Both the position numbers and the translations under genes were made by a program. A DNA stretch of 64,000 nt from Halopseudomonas phragmitis (lineage in GTDB: Bacteria; Pseudomonadota; Gammaproteobacteria; Pseudomonadales; Pseudomonadaceae): assembly GCF_002056295.1 (NCBI RefSeq), contig NZ_CP020100.1, positions 2,193,501-2,257,500 of the forward strand. The letters run 5' to 3'. Of the stretch, positions 1 through 9,220 are shown piece after piece; the first letter of the stretch is position 1, and each line of letters begins with the position of its first letter. The notes under the pieces are model-generated. The model did no database searches. It saw only the letters and a program-made list of their open reading frames with translations, and had not been told where the DNA came from.

Positions 1-377
1 TTGTCCAGCAAGTACTGGCGCATGGGCGGGCTGTCGACTGTCAGGTCAGGGCCTTCGCCTCTGAATCCGTGTGCATACATCACTAGATGACCGTTCCAGT
101 TTTCCGGCACTTCGATGCGATAGCCTGCTCCGTCAAGCACTCCCCACCAGCGGCTGGTGTTGTCGTAGGCCGGAACACCGGCAGCCAGTGAGGCGAAGGG
201 CAACTGAGCTTCATTCACGACAAAGAAGCCGTCATCAATACGTTCCTGTTGGGCGCGAACGGGCTCGTCGGGGGTGGGTGCAGTTCTGTTGCTGCTACTA
301 CTGCTGCTCAGGCAGCCGCTCAGCGCCAGGGCGCTGACCGCCAGACCAATGTAGGCGGTTTTTTTCAGCTTGTTCAT
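1..377 (-). CDS. Secreted lipoprotein, alpha/beta-hydrolase-like, N-terminal part only
   Basis: The gene runs off the left edge; about 125 N-terminal residues are visible. It opens MNKLKKTAYIGLAVSALALSGC, a type II signal peptide with lipobox LSGC, followed by a serine-rich linker, so an outer-membrane or periplasmic lipoprotein is expected. Further on, the segment VPENWNGHLVMYAHGFRG resembles the first strand and oxyanion region (HG) of secreted alpha/beta hydrolases. The catalytic serine and histidine would lie beyond the edge, so enzyme class and substrate cannot be given. The ATG at 375-377 is preceded by a good ribosome site (AGGAG, on the minus strand). It is divergent from the type II secretion operon; being an exported protein it could be a substrate of that machine, but this is only a guess from position. 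Confidence 0.75.
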   Translation of the reverse strand, partial: MNKLKKTAYIGLAVSALALSGCLSSSSSSNRTAPTPDEPVRAQQERIDDGFFVVNEAQLPFASLAAGVPAYDNTSRWWGVLDGAGYRIEVPENWNGHLVMYAHGFRGEGPDLTVDSPPMRQYLLD

Positions 378-745
378 TATTATTCTCCTGAATGCGCAAG
401 GCCGTTTTGTTGTGAGGGAGTTGTTGGCGATGCTGTCGCAAGTTAAGTGGCAAACGCGCCGAGGAGCAAGTAGCCGAAGGGGCTTGAACGGTTTTTTGCT
501 GGACCGGATATGCTGACTTATCAGTCGGTTTGATCACGGTTTCTGAAACTTCACCCGTTTGGGTGATCTGGTCGCGCAATAACCCATTCTAGGGGTTGCT
601 GGCGTGTGGCAAATTCGTGACAATCGAGACAGTGGTGCAGCCTGTTTCAGGCGTATAACAATAATTTTGCAAAGAAAGGTCAGTAGTGTGTAACACCATT
701 GACCCTCACTACCGGACGTAGTGTGCGCTTTGCCTTGGAGACCCT
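378..745. other. Divergent intergenic region between lipoprotein and gspC
   Basis: No gene is visible in these 368 bases. A small perfect hairpin (TCACCC-GTTT-GGGTGA, 551-566) lies in the middle. Close to gspC there is a plausible -10 (TATAAC, 654-659) without a convincing -35 box. The region must carry the promoters of both flanking genes, but I cannot place them with confidence. Confidence 0.5.
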
Positions 746-1612
746 ATGCCGCTGGTTGCCCGAATCCCTCTCGAGCCCCTGCTTAGACTGGCCACGTTCC
801 TGTTGATATTGGTTGCTGCCGTGTTGTTGGGGCGTCTGACCTGGGCGGTTCTTGAACCCTCGAGTCTGATGCCGGCGGTCGAGCCGGTCAGTCAGGCCGC
901 AGCGCCTGGTACAGCCTCAAGCACTGTCTCATTGGCCAGTTTCCGAGAACTGGCTGGTAAATCCATTCTTGGCTCTGCCAATGCCCCCGCTCCGGTGCAG
1001 ATCGATGCGCCGGAAACCACTCTGAGCTGGGTGCTCAAAGGTGTGTTTTCCGATCCTGATCCGGCGCGGGGAGCTGCCATCCTCGCGCCTCAAGGTCAGC
1101 CTGAAAAACTCTATCGGGTCGGTGCCAACCTGCCGGGTAATGTACGCCTTGAGCAGGTACTGGCTGACCGGGTGTTGCTGGCCCGCGATGGGAAACTGGA
1201 AACCTTGCGCCTGCGGCGTGCGGAAACGGCCTCGCGTAGCGCTCCCCGGGCTGCGCCCGCGTTGCCGAGTGTCGATCCTGGCGTGACTCTGGCCAGCGAT
1301 GGCGGGGTCGCCCGGATTGATCGTGACGCCTGGGTGAATGATCCGCAGCGTTTCCTCGATGTGATTACGGTCAACCCGGTCATGGTCGAGGGGGCGCTCT
1401 ATGGGCTTGAGGTCAGACCTTCGCGCAATGCCCGTGAGTTCGAGGCAGCTGGCCTCCAGTCTGGTGATGTGATTCTGGAAGTTGAAGGGCGTCCGGTGGC
1501 TGAGATCAATGACTACCGCGAGATTCTTCAGGAGCTTTCAGGTGCCAGTAGCGTGTCCGTTTCGCTGGAGCGTGGTGGCGAGCCCATGAATATAACGATA
1601 ACGATGGATTGA
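746..1612 (+). CDS. gspC: Type II secretion protein GspC (XcpP-like)
   Basis: Inner-membrane component that links the cytoplasmic-membrane platform to the secretin GspD. The 288-residue product has a short cytoplasmic N-terminus, one membrane segment (about residues 14-32, LATFLLILVAAVLLGRL), a periplasmic homology region (about 60-150, including the WVLKGVFSD stretch) and a C-terminal PDZ domain (about 200-285, ending in the SGDVILEVEGRPV and LERGGEP motifs). A C-terminal PDZ rather than a coiled coil is the usual GspC form. It is the first gene of the operon, with 6 bases before gspD. Start chosen at the ATG after a GGAG-type site. Confidence 0.93.
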   Translation: MPLVARIPLEPLLRLATFLLILVAAVLLGRLTWAVLEPSSLMPAVEPVSQAAAPGTASSTVSLASFRELAGKSILGSANAPAPVQIDAPETTLSWVLKGVFSDPDPARGAAILAPQGQPEKLYRVGANLPGNVRLEQVLADRVLLARDGKLETLRLRRAETASRSAPRAAPALPSVDPGVTLASDGGVARIDRDAWVNDPQRFLDVITVNPVMVEGALYGLEVRPSRNAREFEAAGLQSGDVILEVEGRPVAEINDYREILQELSGASSVSVSLERGGEPMNITITMD

Positions 1613-1618
1613 TACAGA

Positions 1619-3661
1619 ATGCTGAAGCTGTCCCCGTTTTGCCGTCATGCCTTGCCCCTGGCGCTGAGCCTGGTGCTGAGCACGCCCTTGCTGGCGCAAT
1701 CTACCTCGGCCGATCCCAATGAAGAGCTGGTACTCAATCTACGGGATGCGGATATCAATGGGTTGATCGAGATCGTCAGCCAGGAAACCGGGGTGAACTT
1801 CATTGTCGACCCCCGCGTGCGCGGCCAGGTCAATGTGGTCTCCGGACAGCCGATCCGGCGTGGCGAGCTGTATGACCTGTTCCTCAGTGTGCTCAAGTCC
1901 TATGGTTTTGCTGCAGTCACCGGCGCCGAGGGTACGGTACGGATCATTCCCGAAGTGCAGGCCAAGGAGAACGAGATTGCCGGGCTTGAACCGGGAAGTC
2001 GTGGAGATGAGGTAATAACCCATGTCATCAGCGTCAAGCATATCAATGCCGGGCAACTGGTGCGGATTTTGCGCCCGTTGGTACCCAAGGGTGGGCACCT
2101 GGCGGCTGCAGCCGAGTCCAATACGCTGGTCATAGCCGATACTGCAGCCAATGTGCGACGGATCCAGGCGCTGATCGAGCGGATCGACCTGGAGTCAATG
2201 GAGGACTTCGAGCTGATCGCCTTGCGTCATGCATCGGCAATTGATGTCGTGCGTATGGTCCAGGGGCTGGAGGGCGCAGCTTCAGGTGAGGACTTCACCA
2301 AGCGTACCCGGGTCATTGCCGATGAGCGGACCAATACCGTGATTCTGCGTGGCGATCCCGAAGGTCGACGCGGGCTGCGGAGCATGATCATGGGGCTGGA
2401 CGTACCCGGCGAAGATGCCGGGACCCAGGTGCACTATCTGCGTTACGCCAAGGCCGAGGAAGTTGCCGAAGTGCTGCGCGGAATTGCCGAAGGTCGCGAG
2501 TTGCCTGGCAGCTCCGGCCAAGCCGGAACCAGCGCGACTGCCACCGGGAGTGGTGGCTACAGTAGTAGTAATCTTGGGCGGGTGAGGATCCAGGCCCATG
2601 AAAGTACCAACTCGGTAGTGATCAACGGTCCGGCCGAGCTGAGCCGGGAAATGGCGATGATTATCCGGCAGCTGGATATCCGCCGGGCTCAGGTACTGGT
2701 CGAAGCGGTGATCGCTGAAGTCTCCTACGACCGCGCCAAGGAGCTGGGGGTGCAGTGGGGCTTTGGTAACGAGCGCAGTGGGGTAGGGGTGATCAACTTC
2801 AACCGCAATGACCGGGGCATCCTCAACTTTGCTGCTGGGCTCAACTCCTTCCTGGAGGGTGATGTATCGACGCCGCCGGCGTTGGGTAGTGGTGCCACCA
2901 TTGGTGGGATCGGGCGGATCGGCAGCTCGCACATTGCCGTGCTGGTCAACGCCCTGCAGGGAGACAGCTCCAGCAATATCCTGTCGACCCCGAGTCTGCT
3001 GACTCTGGATAACGAAGAGGCGGAAATTGTTGTCGGTCAGAATGTGCCGTTCATCGTCGGCCGTTCAATCGAGAGTTCGGGCCAGGCCTTTGACACCATT
3101 CAGCGTGAGGATGTCGGGATCAAGTTGCGTATTCGCCCGCAGATCAACGAAGGCAACGCGGTACGTCTGGAAATCGAGCAGGAAGTGTCGCAGATCGCTC
3201 CGGGCGCCAGTGGCGCGGCTGATATCATCACCAACAAGCGAAGTCTGACCACCCATGTGATGGTCGACGACAATGAATTGATCGTGCTCGGCGGGCTGAT
3301 TGACGACCAAATGGTTGAAACTCGCGACAAGGTGCCGGGGTTGGGCGATATCCCCGGACTGGGTCGATTGTTCCGGTATGACACCGCCAGCATGGAAAAG
3401 CGCAATCTGATGATTTTCCTGCGTCCGGTGATCGTGCGCGACCGTGCGGTGGCTGAAAGCCTGACCCACTCCAAGTACAGTTATATTCGTGACCAGCAGG
3501 TGCGTGAGCAGAGCCGTCGTGATCGCCTGATGCGCGATGTGGATCTGCCGATTCTACCGGACTGGGATTACCTGCTCAGCCTGCCGGCTCCGTTCGAGAA
3601 TGCGATGCAGGGCGCTACCCCTGACCGTTCGCGGATTATCGCCCCGCCGACCAACAACTGA
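1619..3661 (+). CDS. gspD: Type II secretion secretin GspD (XcpQ-like)
   Basis: Outer-membrane secretin forming the exit channel. The 680-residue product begins with a Sec signal peptide (cleavage near LLAQS, residue 26). It then has the N0 domain ([23 protein letters not shown]), N1-N3 repeats, and a glycine/serine/threonine-rich insertion in N3 (about residues 298-318), as seen in many GspD proteins. The C-terminal secretin domain carries VPFIVGRS and the conserved [14 protein letters not shown] motif. Length is normal for the family. The signal sequence has no lipobox, so targeting to the outer membrane would need a pilotin or the Bam machinery. A lipoprotein at the end of the operon (11709-12326) is one candidate helper. 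Confidence 0.96.
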   Translation: MLKLSPFCRHALPLALSLVLSTPLLAQSTSADPNEELVLNLRDADINGLIEIVSQETGVNFIVDPRVRGQVNVVSGQPIRRGELYDLFLSVLKSYGFAAVTGAEGTVRIIPEVQAKENEIAGLEPGSRGDEVITHVISVKHINAGQLVRILRPLVPKGGHLAAAAESNTLVIADTAANVRRIQALIERIDLESMEDFELIALRHASAIDVVRMVQGLEGAASGEDFTKRTRVIADERTNTVILRGDPEGRRGLRSMIMGLDVPGEDAGTQVHYLRYAKAEEVAEVLRGIAEGRELPGSSGQAGTSATATGSGGYSSSNLGRVRIQAHESTNSVVINGPAELSREMAMIIRQLDIRRAQVLVEAVIAEVSYDRAKELGVQWGFGNERSGVGVINFNRNDRGILNFAAGLNSFLEGDVSTPPALGSGATIGGIGRIGSSHIAVLVNALQGDSSSNILSTPSLLTLDNEEAEIVVGQNVPFIVGRSIESSGQAFDTIQREDVGIKLRIRPQINEGNAVRLEIEQEVSQIAPGASGAADIITNKRSLTTHVMVDDNELIVLGGLIDDQMVETRDKVPGLGDIPGLGRLFRYDTASMEKRNLMIFLRPVIVRDRAVAESLTHSKYSYIRDQQVREQSRRDRLMRDVDLPILPDWDYLLSLPAPFENAMQGATPDRSRIIAPPTNN

Positions 3662-3674
3662 GGGGAGGTCGCGG

Positions 3675-5186
3675 ATGAACGACAGTGAGATTGCTGATCT
3701 GGGGAATACCCCGGGCCATCAGGCGGAAACCGGTTACCGGTTCGCCCGCCGCTTCGGTGTTTTGCCCGGGCAATTACACGATGGCGAGCTGGAAGTGTAT
3801 GTGCGTGCCGACTGTGACCCCCAGGCCTTGTTGGAACTGCGGCGCCGGGCCGGGCATCCGCTGCGCCCGACGGTGCTGGACGATGACAGTTTCGCTGCTC
3901 GCCTGCGCGAGCGCTACGAGCGTTCGGCCAACGATGCCATGCAGTTCGTCGAGGGGCTCAGTGATGATGCCGACCTGATGTCGGTCGCTCAGTCGCTGGC
4001 CGAGCCGGAAGATTTGCTTGAATCACAGGATGAGGCGCCGATCATCCGCCTGATCAACGCCTTACTGTCTGAAGCGGTTAAGGAAAATGCTTCGGATATC
4101 CATATCGAACCGTTCGAGAATCGTCTGTCGATTCGTTTGCGGGTCGACGGCGTGCTGCGCGAGGTACTGGAGCCGCCCAGGGCTCTGGCTCCGGTGATCG
4201 TGTCGCGGATCAAGGTTATGGCCAAGCTGGATATCGCCGAGAAACGCCTGCCGCAGGACGGCCGGATTGGCTTGCGGCTGGTCGGTCGAGCGGTTGATGT
4301 CCGGGTGTCTACTTTGCCATCTGGGCATGGCGAACGGGTGGTGCTGCGTCTGCTCGACAAGCAGGCCGGACGCCTGGAATTGCGTCAGTTGGGCATGTGC
4401 GACGAGCATTATCAGGCCATGGAGCGGGTTATTGGGCGGCCACACGGCATCGTGCTGGTCACTGGGCCGACTGGCTCGGGCAAGACCACTACCCTGTACT
4501 CGGCGCTGATGCGGCTCAATGATCGCAGCCGCAATATCCTCACCGTCGAGGACCCGATTGAATACTATCTGGATGGCATCGGCCAGACCCAGATCAACAC
4601 CAAGGTCGACATGACCTTTGCCCGCGGGCTGCGGGCAATCCTGCGTCAGGACCCGGACGTGGTGATGGTCGGTGAGATCCGTGACGTGGAAACCGTGCAG
4701 ATAGCTATCCAGGCCAGTTTGACCGGTCACCTGGTGTTCTCCACCCTGCATACCAATACCGCCATCGGTGCCATTACCCGCTTGCGTGATATGGGGATCG
4801 AGCCTTTCCTGTTGTCTTCGACCCTCAACGGCGTGCTGGCTCAGCGTCTGGTGCGGACCCTGTGTCCGGCCTGCCGCAAGCCTCATCAGGCCAGTGCCAG
4901 CGAATGCCGGTTGATGGGAGTCGACCCCGAGCAGCCCCCCACCCTCTATAGCGCTGCTGGCTGTGAAGAGTGCAATCACAGCGGTTATCGCGGGCGTACC
5001 GGGATCTATGAGCTGATTGAGATTGATGACACCCTGCGTGGTCTGATTCATGACGGTGCTAGTGAACAGGCCATGGTTCGGCATGCCCGGCTGGCGCAAA
5101 TGGGAATCCGTCAGGATGGCCTGCGCCGGGTGCTGGCTGGCGAGACCACGCTGGAGGAAGTCCTCCGCGTGACCCGGGAGGACTGA
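3675..5186 (+). CDS. gspE: Type II secretion ATPase GspE (XcpR-like)
   Basis: Cytoplasmic hexameric ATPase that powers pseudopilus assembly. Visible motifs are Walker A ([14 protein letters not shown]), the Asp box, Walker B/His box ([24 protein letters not shown]) and the family's tetracysteine zinc site (CPAC...CEEC). The N1E-type domain at the front contacts GspL. The frame is open from 3537, inside gspD, but the ATG at 3675 has a GAGG ribosome site, follows the gspD stop by 13 bases and gives the standard 503-residue length, so I place the start there. Confidence 0.95.
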   Translation: MNDSEIADLGNTPGHQAETGYRFARRFGVLPGQLHDGELEVYVRADCDPQALLELRRRAGHPLRPTVLDDDSFAARLRERYERSANDAMQFVEGLSDDADLMSVAQSLAEPEDLLESQDEAPIIRLINALLSEAVKENASDIHIEPFENRLSIRLRVDGVLREVLEPPRALAPVIVSRIKVMAKLDIAEKRLPQDGRIGLRLVGRAVDVRVSTLPSGHGERVVLRLLDKQAGRLELRQLGMCDEHYQAMERVIGRPHGIVLVTGPTGSGKTTTLYSALMRLNDRSRNILTVEDPIEYYLDGIGQTQINTKVDMTFARGLRAILRQDPDVVMVGEIRDVETVQIAIQASLTGHLVFSTLHTNTAIGAITRLRDMGIEPFLLSSTLNGVLAQRLVRTLCPACRKPHQASASECRLMGVDPEQPPTLYSAAGCEECNHSGYRGRTGIYELIEIDDTLRGLIHDGASEQAMVRHARLAQMGIRQDGLRRVLAGETTLEEVLRVTRED

Positions 5187-5188
5187 CC

Positions 5189-6400
5189 GTGCCGGCCTTC
5201 GAATATACCGCGCTGGACGCTGCCGGCCGAGTTCGCAAGGGCGTCGAGGAGGGCGACTCCTCGCGTCAGGTGCGGGCCCGTCTGCGTGAGCAGGGGTTAA
5301 TGCCGACCACCGTCAGTCAGGTGGCTGAGCGCAGCAATTTGCTACGCATGCCGGTGTTTCAGGCCCGGGTCAAACCACTGGAGCTGGCCCTGGCTACCCG
5401 GCAGATGGCGACCCTGGCACGTGCCGGCATGCCAATTGAGGAGGTCTTGGGCACGGTGGCTCGGCAGAGCGAGTCGGCCAAGGTTAAGACCACTCTGGCG
5501 GCTGTGCGCACCCGGGTTATGGAGGGATTGCCGCTGGCCCATGCCATGGGTGAGTTCCCTTCGGTGTTTCCGCCAATCTATCGCACGACCATTGCCGCCG
5601 GGGAGCAGGCCGGGCGGCTGGATCTGGTGCTTGAGCGGCTGGCCGACAATGTCGAGGCGCAAAACGCCATGCGCCAGAAGATCCAGTTGGCGATGTTCTA
5701 TCCGGCGATCCTGACCGTGGTCGCTCTGTTGGTTACCGTGGCGCTGTTGACCTATGTCGTGCCGGAGGTAGTCCAGGTCTTTGCCGGTATGAATCAGGAG
5801 TTGCCGCTGCTGACCCGTTCATTGATCGCCACCAGTGATGCCCTGCGACAATGGGGCTGGTTGATGCTGCTGGTGCTGATTGGTGGTCTGCTACTGGGGC
5901 GTGAACTGCTCAAACGTCCGGCCTTGCGTTATCGCTGGGATAGCGGTCTGTTGCGCATGCCTCTGTTGGGGCGACTGACCCGAGGGCTCAATACCGCCCG
6001 TTTCGCTCGCACCCTCAACATTCTGGCTGGTAGTGGTGTGCCATTGCTTGAAGCGCTCAATATGAGTGCCAGCGTGATAACCAACGTGCCCATGCGCGAA
6101 GCCGTAGGAGATGCCGCGCAACGGGTACGTGAGGGCGCGGGTATAGGCCATTCCCTCGAGCGCAGCGGCTATTTCCCGCCCATGACGCTGAGCCTGATCA
6201 AAAGTGGTGAAAGCAGCGGTACCCTTGATCAGATGCTTGAGCGGGCTGCCGAAACCCAGGAGCGTGAACTGGAAGCGCGGATCGCCATGGTCATGGGGGT
6301 ATTCGAGCCGCTGCTGATTCTGGCTATGGGAGGCATTGTACTGATTATTGTGCTGGCCATTCTGTTGCCGATCTTTGAACTCAATCAACTGGTGAATTGA
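5189..6400 (+). CDS. gspF: Type II secretion inner-membrane platform protein GspF (XcpS-like)
   Basis: Polytopic inner-membrane core of the assembly platform. The 403-residue protein has the tandem T2SSF domain arrangement, with the halves at about 70-190 and 270-395, each followed by hydrophobic segments (about 170-190, 220-240 and 370-395). The N-terminus MPAFEYTALDAAGR is the typical GspF opening. It starts at a GTG two bases after the gspE stop, indicating translational coupling. Confidence 0.95.
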   Translation: MPAFEYTALDAAGRVRKGVEEGDSSRQVRARLREQGLMPTTVSQVAERSNLLRMPVFQARVKPLELALATRQMATLARAGMPIEEVLGTVARQSESAKVKTTLAAVRTRVMEGLPLAHAMGEFPSVFPPIYRTTIAAGEQAGRLDLVLERLADNVEAQNAMRQKIQLAMFYPAILTVVALLVTVALLTYVVPEVVQVFAGMNQELPLLTRSLIATSDALRQWGWLMLLVLIGGLLLGRELLKRPALRYRWDSGLLRMPLLGRLTRGLNTARFARTLNILAGSGVPLLEALNMSASVITNVPMREAVGDAAQRVREGAGIGHSLERSGYFPPMTLSLIKSGESSGTLDQMLERAAETQERELEARIAMVMGVFEPLLILAMGGIVLIIVLAILLPIFELNQLVN

Positions 6401-6402
6401 AC

Positions 6403-6870
6403 ATGTGCAAACCTGTAACCGTTAATGCGCGCCGGCAATCCGGCTTCACTCTGATCGAGGTTATGGTGGTCGTGGTGATTCTCGGAATTCTGGCTGCGGT
6501 GGTGGTGCCCCGGGTCATGGATCGACCGGATCAGGCCAGGGTTACCAAGGTTCAGAACGATATCCGTGCGCTGGAAAGTGCCTTGAATTTGTACCGCTTG
6601 GACAACTTCAACTACCCAACCAGCGAACAGGGCCTGCGGGCTCTGGTGGTTCAGCCAACTGGTCCGGATGCTCCGCGTAACTGGCGTTCGGGCGGCTATA
6701 TTGACCGCTTGCAGAAGGATCCGTGGGGTAATGATTACCAGTACCTGCGTCCGGGGCGTGACGGTCGGGAATACGACCTGTTCAGTTTCGGCGCCGATGG
6801 CCGGGCCGGCGGTGAGGGCAACAACGCCGACATCGGCAACTGGAATCTGGATCAGTCCCCTGGCCGTTGA
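6403..6870 (+). CDS. gspG: Major pseudopilin GspG (XcpT-like)
   Basis: Main subunit of the type II pseudopilus. It carries a prepilin leader ending in QSG, then FTLIEVMVVVVILGILAA, with the conserved glutamate at position +5 of the mature protein. The C-terminal half has the calcium-binding GspG signature (DPWGNDYQYLRPG...YDLFSFGADG). I place the start at ATG 6403; a TTG two codons earlier overlaps the gspF stop and is less likely. The product is 155 residues, normal for the family. A prepilin peptidase (XcpA/PilD) is needed for maturation and is not in this window. Confidence 0.95.
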   Translation: MCKPVTVNARRQSGFTLIEVMVVVVILGILAAVVVPRVMDRPDQARVTKVQNDIRALESALNLYRLDNFNYPTSEQGLRALVVQPTGPDAPRNWRSGGYIDRLQKDPWGNDYQYLRPGRDGREYDLFSFGADGRAGGEGNNADIGNWNLDQSPGR

Positions 6871-7409
6871 TGATGCGCCTGCTGCGGGTTGAGTGCCAGG
6901 GCCAGAGGGGCTTCACCCTGTTGGAGCTGCTAGTGGTACTGGTCCTGATCGGAATCGTTGCCAGCCTGGCAACCCTGTCGCTGGGCAATGGTGCCGAGCG
7001 CTTGCTGCGCAGCGAAAGCGAACGCCTGGCGGGTGTGCTGCGGCTGGCCCGTGATGAACTGTTGATTACCGGGGGGGCAGACCGGGCATTGGGCCTGCGA
7101 CGCGACGCCTACAGCCTGCTGGAACTGGTGATTCTCGATGATGCCAGCCGTGAATGGCAGCCCTTGCTGGATCCCCAGCTGGGGCCGCGTCAGCTCGAAG
7201 AAGGACTGCTTGAAATCAGTTTCCAGCAGAACGGCAATCGCCGACCGCTGCCGCAGACCGGGGGCTGGGAGCCGCATGTGTACTTGAGCAACACCGGTGA
7301 AATGACTCCAGGGCTGATTATTTTGCGCGTGCCCCGGCAGAACCTGGAACGGCATATCGAGATTGGCCTGGAAGGGCGGGTGGAGGTGCTTGATGCGCAG
7401 CCCCGTTGA
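6870..7409 (+). CDS. gspH: Minor pseudopilin GspH (XcpU-like)
   Basis: Minor pseudopilin of the type II system. It has a short leader ending in QRG followed by FTLLELLVVLVLIGIVASL and a beta-rich C-terminal domain. The ATG at 6870 overlaps the gspG stop (TGATG), so the two are probably translationally coupled; a second ATG follows at once. About 179 residues, usual for GspH. Confidence 0.9.
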   Translation: MMRLLRVECQGQRGFTLLELLVVLVLIGIVASLATLSLGNGAERLLRSESERLAGVLRLARDELLITGGADRALGLRRDAYSLLELVILDDASREWQPLLDPQLGPRQLEEGLLEISFQQNGNRRPLPQTGGWEPHVYLSNTGEMTPGLIILRVPRQNLERHIEIGLEGRVEVLDAQPR

Positions 7410-7782
7410 GCGCGGTTTTACCTTGCTGGAGGTGCTGGTGGCCCTGACTGTGCTTGGAGTGGCCCTGGCTGCGCTGGTCAAGGGCGGAGCCGATCATGCC
7501 CGCAACACCGCCTATTTGCAGGAACGGACCCTGGCCCATTGGGCCGGGCAGAACTTGTTGGCCGAGTACGAAACCGGCATGCGTCCGGCCCAGACTGGCA
7601 ACCGTACCGGTGAAACCAGCATGGGGCCTTACCGGTTCGGCTATCGGGTGGAAATGAGCGATTACAGCCCGCAGAGTCCGTTCCCGTTACCAGCGGTGCG
7701 GCGGGTTGATATTCGCCTGTGGCTGGCCGAGCGTGGCGAGGCTGAGCAACGGGCCATGGTCACCGGGTTCGTATTGCCATGA
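7393..7782 (+). CDS. gspI: Minor pseudopilin GspI (XcpV-like)
   Basis: Minor pseudopilin thought to nucleate the pseudopilus tip with GspJ and GspK. The leader MRSPVERG precedes FTLLEVLVALTVLGVALAAL, and the compact 129-residue length is typical. The ATG at 7393 lies inside the end of gspH (17-base overlap) and puts the leader at normal length. The open frame extends further upstream to 7363, but that would give an atypically long leader. Confidence 0.92.
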   Translation: MRSPVERGFTLLEVLVALTVLGVALAALVKGGADHARNTAYLQERTLAHWAGQNLLAEYETGMRPAQTGNRTGETSMGPYRFGYRVEMSDYSPQSPFPLPAVRRVDIRLWLAERGEAEQRAMVTGFVLP

Positions 7783-8408
7783 TGGGGCGACGTCCTGCTC
7801 AGCGCGGCTTCACTTTACTGGAAATGCTGATCGCCCTGGCGGTATTTGCGGTCATGAGCATGGTGGCCTATCAGGGCTTGCGGGCGGTATTGGATGCCGA
7901 CCGGATCAGCCGGGAGCAGGCTCAGCGGCTGGCCGATCTGCAGGTGACCCTGAGTGTGCTGGAGCGGGATCTGGCCCAGGTAGTTGATGTGGTGGTGCGA
8001 GACGAGTTTGGCGACCGGCTGCCGCCTTTGCGCTTGCGCCCCGGCGGGGAGGCGGTACGGTTGGAGCTGGTCAGGGCCGGTGCTGGTGGCGAGCAGCGTC
8101 TGCGGCGTACTGCCTGGCGTCTGACCGAGCGCGGGCTGGAACGCGAACTGTGGCCTGGCGTCGATGTGGTGGACCGGGACAGCATGAGGGTACGGCCCTT
8201 TGCCAACCTGGTCGGTGAGCAGCAGCGCCTGGGCGTGGACAGTGGCTTTGCCTTCGTGGTGCGAACTGCAAGTGGATTGGAGCGGGTGGATGCCTGGCCG
8301 CCGCTGGATGGGGACCCGGCGGCGACCCAGTTACCGTTGGCCGTGGAGCTGGTGCTGGATGTGCCTGGGGTAGGCGAGATTCGCCGTTTGATGGCGGTGG
8401 GGCAATGA
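7779..8408 (+). CDS. gspJ: Minor pseudopilin GspJ (XcpW-like)
   Basis: Tip-complex minor pseudopilin. The leader MMGRRPAQRG is followed by FTLLEMLIALAVFAVMSMVA with Glu+5, then the usual SREQAQRLADLQ helix and a beta-rich domain. It overlaps the gspI stop (ATGA). The 209-residue length is normal. Confidence 0.92.
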   Translation: MMGRRPAQRGFTLLEMLIALAVFAVMSMVAYQGLRAVLDADRISREQAQRLADLQVTLSVLERDLAQVVDVVVRDEFGDRLPPLRLRPGGEAVRLELVRAGAGGEQRLRRTAWRLTERGLERELWPGVDVVDRDSMRVRPFANLVGEQQRLGVDSGFAFVVRTASGLERVDAWPPLDGDPAATQLPLAVELVLDVPGVGEIRRLMAVGQ

Positions 8409-9202
8409 GGCAGACCCAGCGGGGCGTAGCGCTGGTCACCGCGCTGTTAGTGGTGGCTCTGGCAGTCGTGGCAGCGACTGCCATGGCCTTGCGCGGCCAG
8501 GCTGATATTCGCCGGACCAGCGCAGTGTTCGAACGCGATTTGGCGCGTCAGATCGCGCTGGGCGCGGAAAAGATGGTGCTGCAGTATCTTGAGCGGGTCG
8601 ATGGGCCTGATGATTTGCTCTGGGACACCTGCCGCTCGCCAGTGCTGCCGTTTCAGGTCGATCAGGTCCGGCTGCAGGCGACCCTGGACAACATGCAATG
8701 CCGTTACAACCTCAACGCTCTGGCCGGCGCTGACGAGGCTGAACTGGGCTACTTTGCTCGTCTGGTCGACCGGGTCGGTCAGGATGCGGGCGTATCGACC
8801 CCACCGGGCGCGCAGTTGGCGATGGCGGTGAACGACTGGATGAATGCGGAAACTGACGATCCCATCTATCGTCTGGCTGATCCGCCTCGGGCGTCTGGCA
8901 ACAGGGCTTTTTTACTGGCTTCGGAACTGAACAGTGTAACCGGAATGACGGCCGAAGCCTGGCAGGCCATGGCCCCCTATCTGGCGGCATACCCTGGTAC
9001 TGCCAGCCCGATTGATCTGGTACGCAGTCCGGAACTGCTACAGGAAGTGTTTAGTGGCCGGCCAGTGCCGGATCAGGCGCCTTGGTATGTGCGGCTGGAA
9101 GTGGTGGCGGAATTCGGCCAGCGGCGGTTTTACCAGTGCAGTCTTCTGGATGCGCCCAATGGCAGAGTGGTCCTCAGAGAACAAACGGCTTGTGAGCCCT
9201 GA
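8405..9202 (+). CDS. gspK: Minor pseudopilin GspK (XcpX-like)
   Basis: Caps the pseudopilus tip. The N-terminus RQTQRGVALVTALLVVALAVVAA is a class-III-type leader and helix in which Val replaces the Glu at +5, the known exception for GspK. The central helical domain shows the family signatures LDNMQCRYNLN and VNDWMNAETDD. At 265 residues it is somewhat short for GspK, which is commonly near 300-330. It overlaps gspJ by 4 bases. Confidence 0.92.
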   Translation: MRQTQRGVALVTALLVVALAVVAATAMALRGQADIRRTSAVFERDLARQIALGAEKMVLQYLERVDGPDDLLWDTCRSPVLPFQVDQVRLQATLDNMQCRYNLNALAGADEAELGYFARLVDRVGQDAGVSTPPGAQLAMAVNDWMNAETDDPIYRLADPPRASGNRAFLLASELNSVTGMTAEAWQAMAPYLAAYPGTASPIDLVRSPELLQEVFSGRPVPDQAPWYVRLEVVAEFGQRRFYQCSLLDAPNGRVVLREQTACEP

Positions 9203-9220
9203 TAAAGAACGGATCAAGTT

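Noticed and set aside
3537..3674. Upstream extension of gspE into gspD
   Set aside because: The extension overlaps the secretin coding end, has no ribosome site and would add 46 residues not found in GspE.
4062..5099. A 345-codon open frame antisense to gspE
   Set aside because: Same kind of shadow; gspE has all ATPase motifs on the plus strand.
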